Origin: a bacterium
Lineage (GTDB): Bacteria > Armatimonadota > HRBIN16
Direction: 5' to 3'
Length of the DNA: 6,430 bases
NCBI GenBank assembly: GCA_025057335.1
Contig: JANWXG010000157.1
Location: forward strand, 1 to 6,430
Shown here: positions 1-6,236 of the stretch, in pieces
Layout: every line of letters starts with the position of its first letter
How positions within the stretch are numbered: position 1 is the first letter of the stretch
The notes under the pieces: generated by a model
Seen by the model: only the letters and a program-made list of their open reading frames with translations
Database searches by the model: none
What the model was told of the DNA's origin: nothing
Position numbers and translations under genes: made by a program

Positions 1-8
1 GAAAGCTG

Positions 9-60
9 GAGGGCGAGCCCGTTACGGCGGGAGAAGCAGCACCTCACGAGGCTCGCCCTC
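9..60. repeat. Nested inverted repeat, possible terminator of the minus-strand pair
   Basis: An 11-base perfect inverted repeat, GAGGGCGAGCC at 9-19 and GGCTCGCCCTC at 50-60, encloses 30 bases. Two smaller self-complementary pieces lie inside and partly overlap the outer arms: CCCG/CGGG at 18-21 and 28-31 (or CCGT/ACGG at 19-22 and 24-27), and CCTC/GAGG at 42-45 and 48-51. The outer arm begins 7 bases beyond the stop codon of the DUF2892 gene, where a terminator would sit. On the minus strand the hairpin is followed by CAGCTTTC, which is not a real T-tract, so a classical intrinsic terminator is doubtful. It could instead be a dispersed palindromic (REP-like) element or an RNA-processing structure. 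The repeat itself is certain; its role is inference. Confidence 0.5.
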
Positions 61-67
61 AGCAGGG

Positions 68-304
68 TCATGTGGTCGCAGGTTTCTCGCCCGACGCGTT
101 GTCACTCCGCTTTAGCGTGCAGATGCCCAACACCTTGTATAGCCCGCAGTAGCCCACGATGCTGCTGCCCAGCAGCATGACTGCGAGGATGCCCAGCACC
201 CAGGCTGCTGCGCCCTTCACCGTGCCCAGCAGGATGAGCAGTGCAAAGAGGAGGGCAATCACCGTCCGAATAGCGCGGTCGACGACGCCCATGTTCTTTT
301 CCAT
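68..304 (-). CDS. YgaP-like (DUF2892) small inner-membrane protein
   Basis: The product is 78 residues. It opens with MEKNMGVVDR, has two hydrophobic segments at about residues 11-28 and 34-51, and then GYCGLYKVLGICT (residues 51-63) with cysteines at 53 and 62. This is the usual pattern of the DUF2892 / YgaP transmembrane family: an N-terminal N-M-G-x-x-D-R motif, a membrane hairpin, and G-x-C-x-L-Y-x-x-L-G-I near the end. The family function is poorly defined; in YgaP the domain is fused to a rhodanese sulfurtransferase, which is absent here. The start is set by AAAGGAGGT at 313-321, 8 bases before the ATG. A longer in-frame reading back to 475 would run into the upstream dioxygenase gene and is rejected. 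The gene lies 59 bases after that gene's stop and is probably co-transcribed with it. A TATTAT at 348-353 could be a private -10 box, but no matching -35 is visible. Confidence 0.85.
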   Translation of the reverse strand: MEKNMGVVDRAIRTVIALLFALLILLGTVKGAAAWVLGILAVMLLGSSIVGYCGLYKVLGICTLKRSDNASGEKPATT

Positions 305-312
305 CGCGGCAC

Positions 313-321
313 ACCTCCTTT
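313..321 (-). promoter_or_regulatory. Shine-Dalgarno site fixing the start of the DUF2892 gene
   Basis: On the minus strand this reads AAAGGAGGT, a near-perfect anti-16S match 8 bases before the ATG at 302-304. It supports the 78-residue product over the longer in-frame extension upstream. Confidence 0.8.
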
Positions 322-363
322 CGGAAGCCTTGCTCGCTCCCGATTCTATAATACGGTGCGCCA

Positions 364-1185
364 TCACACGGGCGTCGCCACCTCTAGCTCGTCGGGGTTC
401 AGTGCGCCCTTGCCAAAGATAATCGGGAAGGTTCCCCCGTCGCTGAGGCGGCGCGTACGTCCGTCCATGTAGCACACGCTGAAGGCACGGCGGGGGACGT
501 CGATGGTGTTCACTCCCGAACCGTGCAGCAGCCAGTTGTGCAACAAGATAGCCTCGCCCGCTTCCGCCTCCAGATACACTACCTTGTCCTCAGGACAGTA
601 CATCGCTTCCTGCTCAGGGGTGATCGTGTGTCCCCATTCGCTCAGCAAGCCCAGTCGATGAGTACCAGGCACCACGCGCACGCAACCATTCTCCTTGGTT
701 GCAGGGTCCAGGGCAGTCCAGATGGTCACCAGGGGGTCGCGGTCCAATCCCCACTGCAACCCTGCATCCTGATGCCAGGGCAGCACAGTGCCTTTCTGGG
801 CGGGCTTGTTCATGAACATGGCACGATAGCAGGCGATGGGCACGTGCGCACCGTAGATGGTCGCACAAATCTCGCGAAACAGGGGCTTTTGCATGTAGCG
901 CAGGAACACGGGGTCGTACTCTAGGTTCTGAATTTTGCGGTAGTTGAGTGTCGGCCCCTTAAAGCCGAGGGTCTGTTCGGGGACGTCTTCGTACCGCCCC
1001 GTCTCGCTGTCCAGCTGCATCAGCAAACGGTCATAGTCAATGTTCGCCTTGCCGAGCATGATGTCGTCGATGCGCTGACGCATCTGCTCCAGCTCCTCGT
1101 CGCTCATCACCTTGCCCAGGCGCAGGTAGCCGTTCTTGAAGTACTCACACCACTGCTCATCGGAGATAAAAGATGTGGACACCAC
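364..1185 (-). CDS. Phytanoyl-CoA dioxygenase (PhyH) family Fe(II)/2-oxoglutarate-dependent oxygenase
   Basis: The product is 273 residues, a normal length for a single-domain PhyH protein. Members are non-haem iron oxygenases that couple 2-oxoglutarate decarboxylation to hydroxylation of a small substrate, usually in the cytoplasm. The iron ligands are visible as H138-x-D140 in the motif W-H-Q-D-A-G and a distal H221 in LLHNWLLHGSG; R232 or R233 is placed to bind the 2-oxoglutarate carboxylate. The family signature ENGCVRVVPGTHR occupies residues 165-177. All catalytic residues are present, so the enzyme should be active. The substrate is unknown: the family covers phytanoyl-CoA, ectoine, quaternary amines and natural products. 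The start is a GTG at 1183-1185, chosen because GGAGG at 1194-1198 lies 8 bases upstream. The GTG three codons further upstream (1192-1194) overlaps the Shine-Dalgarno sequence and cannot use it. The gene is transcribed from the promoter at 1226-1255 and is divergent from the sugar-importer genes. Confidence 0.9.
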   Translation of the reverse strand: MVSTSFISDEQWCEYFKNGYLRLGKVMSDEELEQMRQRIDDIMLGKANIDYDRLLMQLDSETGRYEDVPEQTLGFKGPTLNYRKIQNLEYDPVFLRYMQKPLFREICATIYGAHVPIACYRAMFMNKPAQKGTVLPWHQDAGLQWGLDRDPLVTIWTALDPATKENGCVRVVPGTHRLGLLSEWGHTITPEQEAMYCPEDKVVYLEAEAGEAILLHNWLLHGSGVNTIDVPRRAFSVCYMDGRTRRLSDGGTFPIIFGKGALNPDELEVATPV

Positions 1186-1193
1186 GTTTTGCA

Positions 1194-1198
1194 CCTCC
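1194..1198 (-). promoter_or_regulatory. Shine-Dalgarno site that decides the PhyH start codon
   Basis: GGAGG on the minus strand, inside GGGAGGTG (1192-1199), lies 8 bases before GTG 1183-1185. The other candidate GTG at 1192-1194 shares bases with this site, so the shorter protein is preferred. Confidence 0.75.
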
Positions 1199-1225
1199 CG
1201 CAGTCCCTGAGTTTATCCGTACTAA

Positions 1226-1255
1226 ATTATAACGTTGCTGGTCATCCACGGTCAA
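1226..1255 (-). promoter_or_regulatory. Sigma70-type promoter for the PhyH and DUF2892 genes
   Basis: On the minus strand TTGACC (1250-1255) and TATAAT (1226-1231) are separated by 18 bases. The -10 is a perfect consensus and the -35 matches five of six positions. Transcription would begin near 1219, leaving a leader of about 34 bases before the GTG at 1185, which contains the GGAGG. Position, orientation and spacing agree with a housekeeping promoter for the two minus-strand genes. No operator is obvious around it. Confidence 0.8.
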
Positions 1256-1414
1256 GAGGGAAAAACGGCAAAGCCAGTAGCAGGTTTGAGGCATCCCCCT
1301 TCTCTCTGCTGCACGCCGCGATGCCCTGTGCTCTACGCGGCGACGAACCAGCCTCGCAGGAACATCCCCCTGTTGTCCAGAATACATCAGGTAGACTAGG
1401 AAGGAGGGTTGAGG
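1256..1414. other. Divergent intergenic region upstream of the sugar-binding protein, with a small inverted repeat
   Basis: These 159 bases lie between the PhyH promoter and the sugar-binding protein gene and should carry that gene's control signals. I see no convincing plus-strand -35/-10 pair; TTGTCC at 1373-1378 has no -10 at a suitable distance. The only clear structure is CGCCGCG (1314-1320) facing CGCGGCG (1336-1342) across a 15-base loop. It could be a repressor site or a leader hairpin, or may be chance in GC-rich DNA. No credible short gene was found here. Confidence 0.4.
1403..1407 (+). promoter_or_regulatory. Shine-Dalgarno site fixing the start of the sugar-binding protein
   Basis: AAGGAGGG (1401-1408) contains GGAGG 7 bases before the ATG at 1415. 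A TTG at 1409-1411 is in frame but only one base beyond the site, too close to be the start. Confidence 0.8.
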
Positions 1415-2440
1415 ATGCAGCGACTCTTGCTTTGGCTTGTTGTGGTTGTGGCGCTTCTGACGGTAGGCTGTGCGAAGCGAGAGAGCCCAACGACGACCTC
1501 ATCCTCGTCGGGCGAGAAGAAGGTGCGCATTGTGCTGGTCACCAATGGCAGCTCGCCGTTCTGGGACCCGATGGAGGTAGGGATGCGCCGCGCTGCAGAG
1601 GAGCTGGGTTGTGAAGCCACCTCACGGCGCCCACAGACCGACTCGCCCGCTCTGCAACGCCAGATTATCGAGGAGTATCAGGCGCAGCGAGTGGATGGCA
1701 TCGGCATCTCCGTCATCGAGTCCGAAACTGTCGGTCCGCTCATCGACGAGCTGATGAACAGCGGCATGAAGGTGATTACCTTCGATTCGGATGCAGCCAA
1801 CTCCAAGAGAATCGCCTACATCGGCACGAACAACTTCGAGGCGGGCAAGGCAGCGGGTGAAGCGGCGAAGCGACTGCTGCCCGAAGGCGGCAAGGTATTC
1901 GGCTTCGTAGGCAACCAGAACGCGCCCAACGCGCGTGAGCGCATCGCAGGATTCAGAGAAGCAATCAAAGGCACGAACATCGTGCTGGTAGACGTGTTCG
2001 ACGACAACAAAGACCCCGCCAAGGCGCGCGCTAATGTCGAGAACGTACTGCAGGCGCACAAAGATGTCAAGATGTTGCTGGGGCTGTTCTCTTACAACGG
2101 TCCGCAGATTGCGGCGGCAGTGAAGGAGGCAGGGTTGCTGGGCAAGGTGAAAGTCCTCTGCTTCGACGCTGAGCCCGAGACCATTAATCACCTCAAGCGC
2201 GGCGAGATTGACGCCACCGTCGTGCAAAAGCCCTATGAGTTCGGTTACCGCTCCGTGCAGCTGCTGTACAAGCTCATCACGCTGGGTGACGTGCAGAAGG
2301 CGCTGCAGGAGTTCGAGCGGGAATCGGGCTACAAAGTGGGACCGAACAACACCATCGACACAGGTGTAGAGATTATCACGCCCCAGAACATTGAAGAGTA
2401 CCTGAAGCGGCTGGAGGCGCTGGGAATTAAGTCCTCCTGA
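1415..2440 (+). CDS. Sugar ABC transporter substrate-binding lipoprotein, RbsB-like (Peripla_BP_4 fold)
   Basis: The product is 341 residues. A basic-hydrophobic signal peptide ends in LLTVGC, so cleavage before C19 and lipid attachment are expected, followed by a Ser/Thr-rich linker to about residue 33. The mature part is a two-lobed binding protein of the ribose/galactose class: VLVTNGSSPFWDPM (residues 40-53), ITFDSD at 121-126, an ARERIAGF motif at 173-180 (ligand-contacting arginine in RbsB), CFDAEPET at 249-256, and IDATVVQKPYEFGYRS at 265-280, typical of this class. It should capture a sugar or sugar-like solute outside the membrane and hand it to the permease encoded next. The exact ligand cannot be read from sequence. 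The permease gene follows after 88 bases on the same strand. An RbsA-type ATPase gene, usual in such operons, is absent. Start chosen from GGAGG at 1403-1407. Confidence 0.92.
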   Translation: MQRLLLWLVVVVALLTVGCAKRESPTTTSSSSGEKKVRIVLVTNGSSPFWDPMEVGMRRAAEELGCEATSRRPQTDSPALQRQIIEEYQAQRVDGIGISVIESETVGPLIDELMNSGMKVITFDSDAANSKRIAYIGTNNFEAGKAAGEAAKRLLPEGGKVFGFVGNQNAPNARERIAGFREAIKGTNIVLVDVFDDNKDPAKARANVENVLQAHKDVKMLLGLFSYNGPQIAAAVKEAGLLGKVKVLCFDAEPETINHLKRGEIDATVVQKPYEFGYRSVQLLYKLITLGDVQKALQEFERESGYKVGPNNTIDTGVEIITPQNIEEYLKRLEALGIKSS

Positions 2441-2528
2441 CCGCAATGGGCAGGGTGAACCCTCTGGAGCCTGAACCAATCGCAACGCCATCGGACGGGT
2501 GGTTACATCTAGTGGGGGGAACCATTCG
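2441..2528 (+). other. Leader between binding protein and permease genes, with small hairpins
   Basis: This 88-base spacer is long for tightly coupled genes. It holds AGGGTGAACCCT (2452-2463), a short hairpin with a tight loop, and TGGTT (2500-2504) facing AACCA (2520-2524), whose loop contains the G-rich ribosome-binding sequence at 2514-2519. The hairpins could lower or tune permease translation relative to the binding protein, which is usually needed in excess. No known riboswitch motif was recognised. Both stems are only 4-5 base pairs, so the regulatory reading is weak. Confidence 0.3.
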
Positions 2529-3521
2529 ATGCTTCGTCAAGGGATAGGACGCCTAGTACGCACGCGCGAGTTCGGCGTAGTCGTCGTGCTAGCGTTGCTC
2601 GTACTCTTCATCAGCTCTACGGAGCGGGGCGAGGCGTTCCTGGGACCGATTAGCTTGCAGAACCTCTCACGCCAGGTGGCGCTGCTAGGTGTGTTCGCTA
2701 TCGGGCAGGCGGTGGTCATTATCGCTGGGGGTATCGACCTGTCGGTGGGCACGTTGATTGGCTTCACGGGCGTACTGTGCGCCTGGCTGCTGTCGCGGGC
2801 AGGCTGGTCACTAGGCGCTAGCGTGGCTGCGGTACTAGCGTTCTCGGCATGCGTGGGGATAGTGCATGCTCTGCTCATCCACCGCTTCCGCCTTCTGCCA
2901 TTCATTGTGACGCTCGGCTCGCTGTTCATCTTCTTGAGCGCAGGACAGCTGATGACCAACAACGTGCCCATCCCCGTCTCCCCGCAGGATTCGCCCTACT
3001 CGGAGGAATTTCAGTTTCTGGGCAACGGCAAGATATGGGGCGTGCCCGTGCCTGTGTACATCCTGCTCGCCGTGCTGATAGCGGTATCCGTGTTGATGCA
3101 CTTCACAGTGGTGGGCAGGCACATCTACGCGCTAGGCAACAACGAGGAGGCGACGCGCCTGTCGGGCATTAGCGTGCTGCGCACGCAGATGATTGCTTAT
3201 GGGCTATGCAGCCTGCTGGCGGGGCTGGCGGGTATCCTCTACGCTTCGTACCAGCGGCAGGGCATCCCAGGCAGCGGGCTATCCTATGAGTTGAAGGCAA
3301 TCGCTGCTGCAGTGGTCAGCGGCTGTAGTCTCAGCGGAGGTCAGGGAACAGTTATCGGCGCGGTCATCGGCGCAGCGTTGCTCAACGTCATCCTGAGCGG
3401 AATCAGCTTCGTCATCCAACAGGGCGCGTCTAACTGGGAAGGCACAGTGGTGGGTACCATCCTTTTGGTCACCGCTATCCTCAACCGTTTACAGCAGCAG
3501 TGGCTAGCACGCAAGCGCTGA
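2529..3521 (+). CDS. Sugar ABC transporter permease, RbsC-like (BPD_transp_2 family)
   Basis: The product is 330 residues, the normal length for an RbsC-type permease, with about eight to ten hydrophobic segments. Family landmarks are IIAGGIDLSVG (residues 64-74), the cytoplasmic loop VGRHIYALGNNEEATRLSG (195-213), and AIAAAVVSGCSLSGGQG followed by a glycine-rich helix (257-282). The loop at 195-213 is the part known to dock with the ATPase in this family; its good preservation suggests the protein still works with an ATP-binding partner. It forms the membrane channel for the solute delivered by the upstream binding protein. The ATG at 2529 is preferred, with GGGGGGA at 2514-2520 upstream; an in-frame GTG at 2499 would add ten polar residues and has no ribosome-binding site. 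The gene is last in its transcript and converges on gdh. Confidence 0.92.
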   Translation: MLRQGIGRLVRTREFGVVVVLALLVLFISSTERGEAFLGPISLQNLSRQVALLGVFAIGQAVVIIAGGIDLSVGTLIGFTGVLCAWLLSRAGWSLGASVAAVLAFSACVGIVHALLIHRFRLLPFIVTLGSLFIFLSAGQLMTNNVPIPVSPQDSPYSEEFQFLGNGKIWGVPVPVYILLAVLIAVSVLMHFTVVGRHIYALGNNEEATRLSGISVLRTQMIAYGLCSLLAGLAGILYASYQRQGIPGSGLSYELKAIAAAVVSGCSLSGGQGTVIGAVIGAALLNVILSGISFVIQQGASNWEGTVVGTILLVTAILNRLQQQWLARKR

Positions 3522-3598
3522 GGTATGTCATCTCAGCCACAGAGCCTCTGTATCCCGCCTTGCGTTACCAGGCAGACCCCAAACGCGACGTCATCATA
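3522..3598. other. Convergent intergenic gap without an evident terminator
   Basis: These 77 bases separate the permease stop from the gdh stop on the opposite strand. A terminator for each would be expected. Only ACAGAG/CTCTGT (3539-3551, one-base centre) and GCGTT/AACGC (3562-3566 and 3582-3586) are visible, neither followed by a T-run. Termination may be Rho-dependent, or the transcripts may overlap at their 3' ends. Confidence 0.4.
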
Positions 3599-4873
3599 CT
3601 ACGGGTAGATGCCTCGCGTGATGATGGCGTCAGCGACGCGCCCGACGCCGATAATATAGGCGGCAGTACGCAAATCCACCTTGCGCGTCTTTGCGGTGCG
3701 CACGACTTCGTCGAAGGCGTCTATGAGGATTCTCTCCAGGCGTTGATTTACCTCATCCTCGCTCCAGAAGAAGCTCTGCAGGTCCTGCACCCACTCGAAA
3801 TACGAGACGATGACCCCTCCCGCGTTGGCTAGAATATCTGGCACGAGGAAGACTCCCATTTCACTCAGGATGCGGTCGGCTTCGGGGGTGGTGGGACCGT
3901 TGGCGCCCTCGATGAGGACCTTGGCTTTAATGCGCTCCGCGTTCTCGCGGCTAATCTGGTTGCCCAGCGCAGCAGGCACGAGGAAGTCGCATGGCAGCTC
4001 CAGCATCTCCGCGTTGGTAAGCACCTCCCCTTCCGCATACTGGGGCAAAGTGCCCTCGCGACGCACACAGTGCTGGAGCAGCACGGGGATATCCAGCCCT
4101 TTGGGGTTGTACACGGCGTTCAGAGCGTCGCTCACTGCGACCACCCTGGCACCTACCTCGTGGAAGAACTTAGCTGCCGAACTGCCCACATTGCCGAACC
4201 CCTGAATGACCACTCTGGCACCCTGCAAAGGAATGTTGAGCAGCTGCGAGCACCGGTTGGCAATCATCACCAGTCCGCGCCCTGTTGCCTCGATGCGCCC
4301 CTCCGAACCGCCAACGGCAATCGGCTTACCCGTGACCACTGCAGGCACAGTGTAGCCCTTGTGCATACTGTAAGTATCCATAATCCACGCCATCACCTGC
4401 TGGTCGGTGCCTACATCGGGCGCGGGAATGTCGCTCTCGGGGCCGATGATGACGCTGATTTCGGTCGCGTAGCGTCGGGTCAGCCGTTCCAGCTCTTTGA
4501 GAGACAACTTCTTCGGGTCGCACATTACTCCCCCTTTAGCTCCACCGTAGGGGATGTTGACCACAGCGCACTTCCAGGTCATCCACATCGCCAGAGCGCG
4601 CACCTCGTCGAGGTCGGCATGTGGGTGGTAACGAATGCCTCCTTTAGAGGGACCGCGCGCACGGTTGTGCTGCACCCGATAGCCCGTAAAGATGCGCACC
4701 GAGCCGTCGTCCATTTGCACAGGAAAGTGTACGGTCAGCTCGCGCTCCGGATACTTGAGGAACTCGTGGATGTTGGGGTCTAGGTTGAGCAGTTCCGCCA
4801 CAATCGCCAGCTGCTGCAGCGCCATCTGATAGGGGTTCGCACCGTTGCGCCCCTCATGGTGCGTGGTGGTCAT
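3599..4873 (-). CDS. gdhA: Glutamate dehydrogenase (Glu/Leu/Phe/Val dehydrogenase family)
   Basis: The product is 424 residues, the size of short hexameric bacterial and archaeal glutamate dehydrogenases. It interconverts glutamate and 2-oxoglutarate plus ammonia in the cytoplasm, linking nitrogen and carbon metabolism. The substrate domain shows GPSKGGIRYHP (residues 74-84, K77), K101, and the catalytic lysine K113 in YGGAKGG, with D153 in PAPDVGTD. The Rossmann domain begins with GFGNVG (225-230); an aspartate (D249) follows at the end of the second strand, which would suit NAD more than NADP, although cofactor preference is hard to call. GGIRYHP and ANAGGVIVSYFEW point to glutamate rather than leucine or phenylalanine as substrate. 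The ATG at 4871-4873 is preceded by GGAGG at 4881-4885, 7 bases away. The gene begins only 21 bases after mreD stops, so it is probably the distal gene of the mre transcript. All catalytic residues are intact. Confidence 0.93.
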   Translation of the reverse strand: MTTTHHEGRNGANPYQMALQQLAIVAELLNLDPNIHEFLKYPERELTVHFPVQMDDGSVRIFTGYRVQHNRARGPSKGGIRYHPHADLDEVRALAMWMTWKCAVVNIPYGGAKGGVMCDPKKLSLKELERLTRRYATEISVIIGPESDIPAPDVGTDQQVMAWIMDTYSMHKGYTVPAVVTGKPIAVGGSEGRIEATGRGLVMIANRCSQLLNIPLQGARVVIQGFGNVGSSAAKFFHEVGARVVAVSDALNAVYNPKGLDIPVLLQHCVRREGTLPQYAEGEVLTNAEMLELPCDFLVPAALGNQISRENAERIKAKVLIEGANGPTTPEADRILSEMGVFLVPDILANAGGVIVSYFEWVQDLQSFFWSEDEVNQRLERILIDAFDEVVRTAKTRKVDLRTAAYIIGVGRVADAIITRGIYP

Positions 4874-4894
4874 GGTATCGCCTCCGTCGTCTTC

Positions 4895-5386
4895 TCACGT
4901 ATAGTCCAGTCGGTGAACCGGCGGTAAAAGACGCCGTACCCACCAGGCAATCGGCAGGACGAACACTAGGTTGTATCCGCTTTCCCCCAACGCCTGCACC
5001 ACCCATCGGGAGACGTCCGGCTGTGGGGAGAACAGGAAGAACACCGCTTCGCACAACAGGCTGCCCGTCAGCGCTGAGAACACCAGCACTACAGGATTAT
5101 GGCGAAACACACGCAGTTCCAGTAGCCCCAATGCTGCCCCTAGCATCATGCGGCTCACGAGGTAGCTTCCTAGCGACATGCCCACGACAGTGCCCATCAA
5201 CCACCCCGCCACAAAACCGTACGCTACAGCCACATGCGCTGGAGTGTTTACAGCAATGCAGATAAGCACCACCTTATTCAGGTCCGGCTGCACGCCCCAC
5301 ACCTGCAAGCGATACGCCAACACCGCTTGTAACGCGGTAGCCAACACTAGCAGCAGCACCAGCTGCAGCCACGCTGGCAGCTTCAT
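4895..5386 (-). CDS. mreD: Rod shape-determining protein MreD
   Basis: The product is 163 residues, the usual MreD length, with about five hydrophobic segments (near residues 8-26, 38-58, 62-92, 98-118 and 136-152). It carries the PDL motif at 34-36 common in this family and ends in a short basic tail. MreD is an integral membrane part of the elongasome, working with MreB and MreC to guide lateral peptidoglycan synthesis. MreD sequences diverge fast, so the call rests on hydropathy, length and above all on its place directly after mreC. Its ATG overlaps the mreC stop in the sequence ATGA (5383-5386), which predicts translational coupling. The next gene is gdh rather than the pbp2/rodA pair found in many bacteria. 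Confidence 0.88.
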   Translation of the reverse strand: MKLPAWLQLVLLLVLATALQAVLAYRLQVWGVQPDLNKVVLICIAVNTPAHVAVAYGFVAGWLMGTVVGMSLGSYLVSRMMLGAALGLLELRVFRHNPVVLVFSALTGSLLCEAVFFLFSPQPDVSRWVVQALGESGYNLVFVLPIAWWVRRLLPPVHRLDYT

Positions 5387-6219
5387 GAAGCTGCCCCCTC
5401 CCCCTGAAGGAGCAACACCTCCTCCAGCCGCATCGCGTCCACAAAAGGTCGCACTCGCGCCTCGCGCATCCCCGCCTGACGCTGCTCCATCACCTCTTCG
5501 ACAGTGCCAATCGGGATACCTGCAGGGTAGACCCCCCCCAGCCCCGACGTAACTACCACATCGCCCGGACGCACATCAGCGTCCTTGGCGAGGAACGTGA
5601 GGAGGAGGTCCTCTTCCCCGCGCCCACGGCATACGCCCACTGCTCGCGACTCTGCCCGCTGCACCCGTGCCCCCACGCTGGCGTTCGGGTCGGTAATCAG
5701 CAGCACGTGCGCCGTGTAGCGCGTGGTCAGATAGACAACGCCTACCAACCCCCTGTCGGTGACCGCAACCATGCGCGGGCGAACCCCCCTCGCCTGTCCT
5801 GCCCCGACGATGAGCGTGTGGAAGTAAGCAGAGGGCTGTATCGCCAGCACTCGCGCTACCAGAGGGGGCTTCCGTTGCGTCTGGGAGAAAGCCAGTAGCC
5901 GACGCAGCCGTTCGTTCTCCTGGCGCAGCTCCTCATGAACAATCTCTTGAGTGCGCAAGGCTTCCAGTTCGCGTCGCAAACGCTCGTTCTCCGCGCGCAA
6001 GCGCCGTCCATGCCACACTCCGTAGCCGAAATCAGAGAGGAAATCCCAGGCGGAGACTAGAGCAGACTGCACCGGCGCCACTATCGCCATCACCGCTTCT
6101 GCAAAGGGGTTGGTCGCCCCGCGTTGTGCCGCGCGATTGTGCTGAATCCCCAGCAGCAGAGCCAGTACAGCGAGTACCGATATCACCCAGAACCGACTGT
6201 CACGCCAGATGTTGCGCAT
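5383..6219 (-). CDS. mreC: Rod shape-determining protein MreC
   Basis: The product is 278 residues, normal for MreC. It has a short cytoplasmic start, one transmembrane helix at about residues 10-26, a charged coiled coil at about 70-110 rich in Glu-Arg-Leu, and then the extracytoplasmic beta-domain. Conserved pieces of that domain are LLITDPNASVGARV (173-186) and VVTSGLGGVYPAGIPIGTV (222-240). MreC dimerises and links cytoplasmic MreB filaments to cell-wall enzymes outside the membrane. It begins 17 bases after the mreB stop, and its own stop overlaps the mreD start. The sequence before the ATG (TGTGAGCAGGCGCCTTC on the minus strand) has no good Shine-Dalgarno match, unlike its neighbours, so translation may depend on coupling to mreB. 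The spacer also holds the palindrome AGGCGCCT (6222-6229). Confidence 0.93.
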   Translation of the reverse strand: MRNIWRDSRFWVISVLAVLALLLGIQHNRAAQRGATNPFAEAVMAIVAPVQSALVSAWDFLSDFGYGVWHGRRLRAENERLRRELEALRTQEIVHEELRQENERLRRLLAFSQTQRKPPLVARVLAIQPSAYFHTLIVGAGQARGVRPRMVAVTDRGLVGVVYLTTRYTAHVLLITDPNASVGARVQRAESRAVGVCRGRGEEDLLLTFLAKDADVRPGDVVVTSGLGGVYPAGIPIGTVEEVMEQRQAGMREARVRPFVDAMRLEEVLLLQGEGAAS

Positions 6220-6236
6220 GAAGGCGCCTGCTCACA

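Noticed and set aside
347..352. TATAAT on the plus strand
   Set aside because: No -35 lies at a fitting distance and no plus-strand gene follows. It is probably chance, or part of a minus-strand -10.
305..475. N-terminal extension of the DUF2892 protein to 135 residues
   Set aside because: The extension overlaps the PhyH coding end, is low in family similarity, and the strong GGAGG at 313-318 points to the internal ATG.
1622..2491. A 289-codon open frame on the minus strand
   Set aside because: It is antisense to the RbsB-like binding protein, which has clear family motifs. The minus-strand translation resembles no known protein and has no good ribosome-binding site.
3539..3551. ACAGAG-C-CTCTGT palindrome as a terminator
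   Set aside because: The centre is a single base, the stem is weak in GC and no T-run follows on either strand.
4070..4783. A 237-codon open frame on the plus strand
   Set aside because: It lies wholly antisense to glutamate dehydrogenase, whose catalytic motifs are intact, and its translation shows no recognisable domain. Long antisense frames are common in GC-rich genes.
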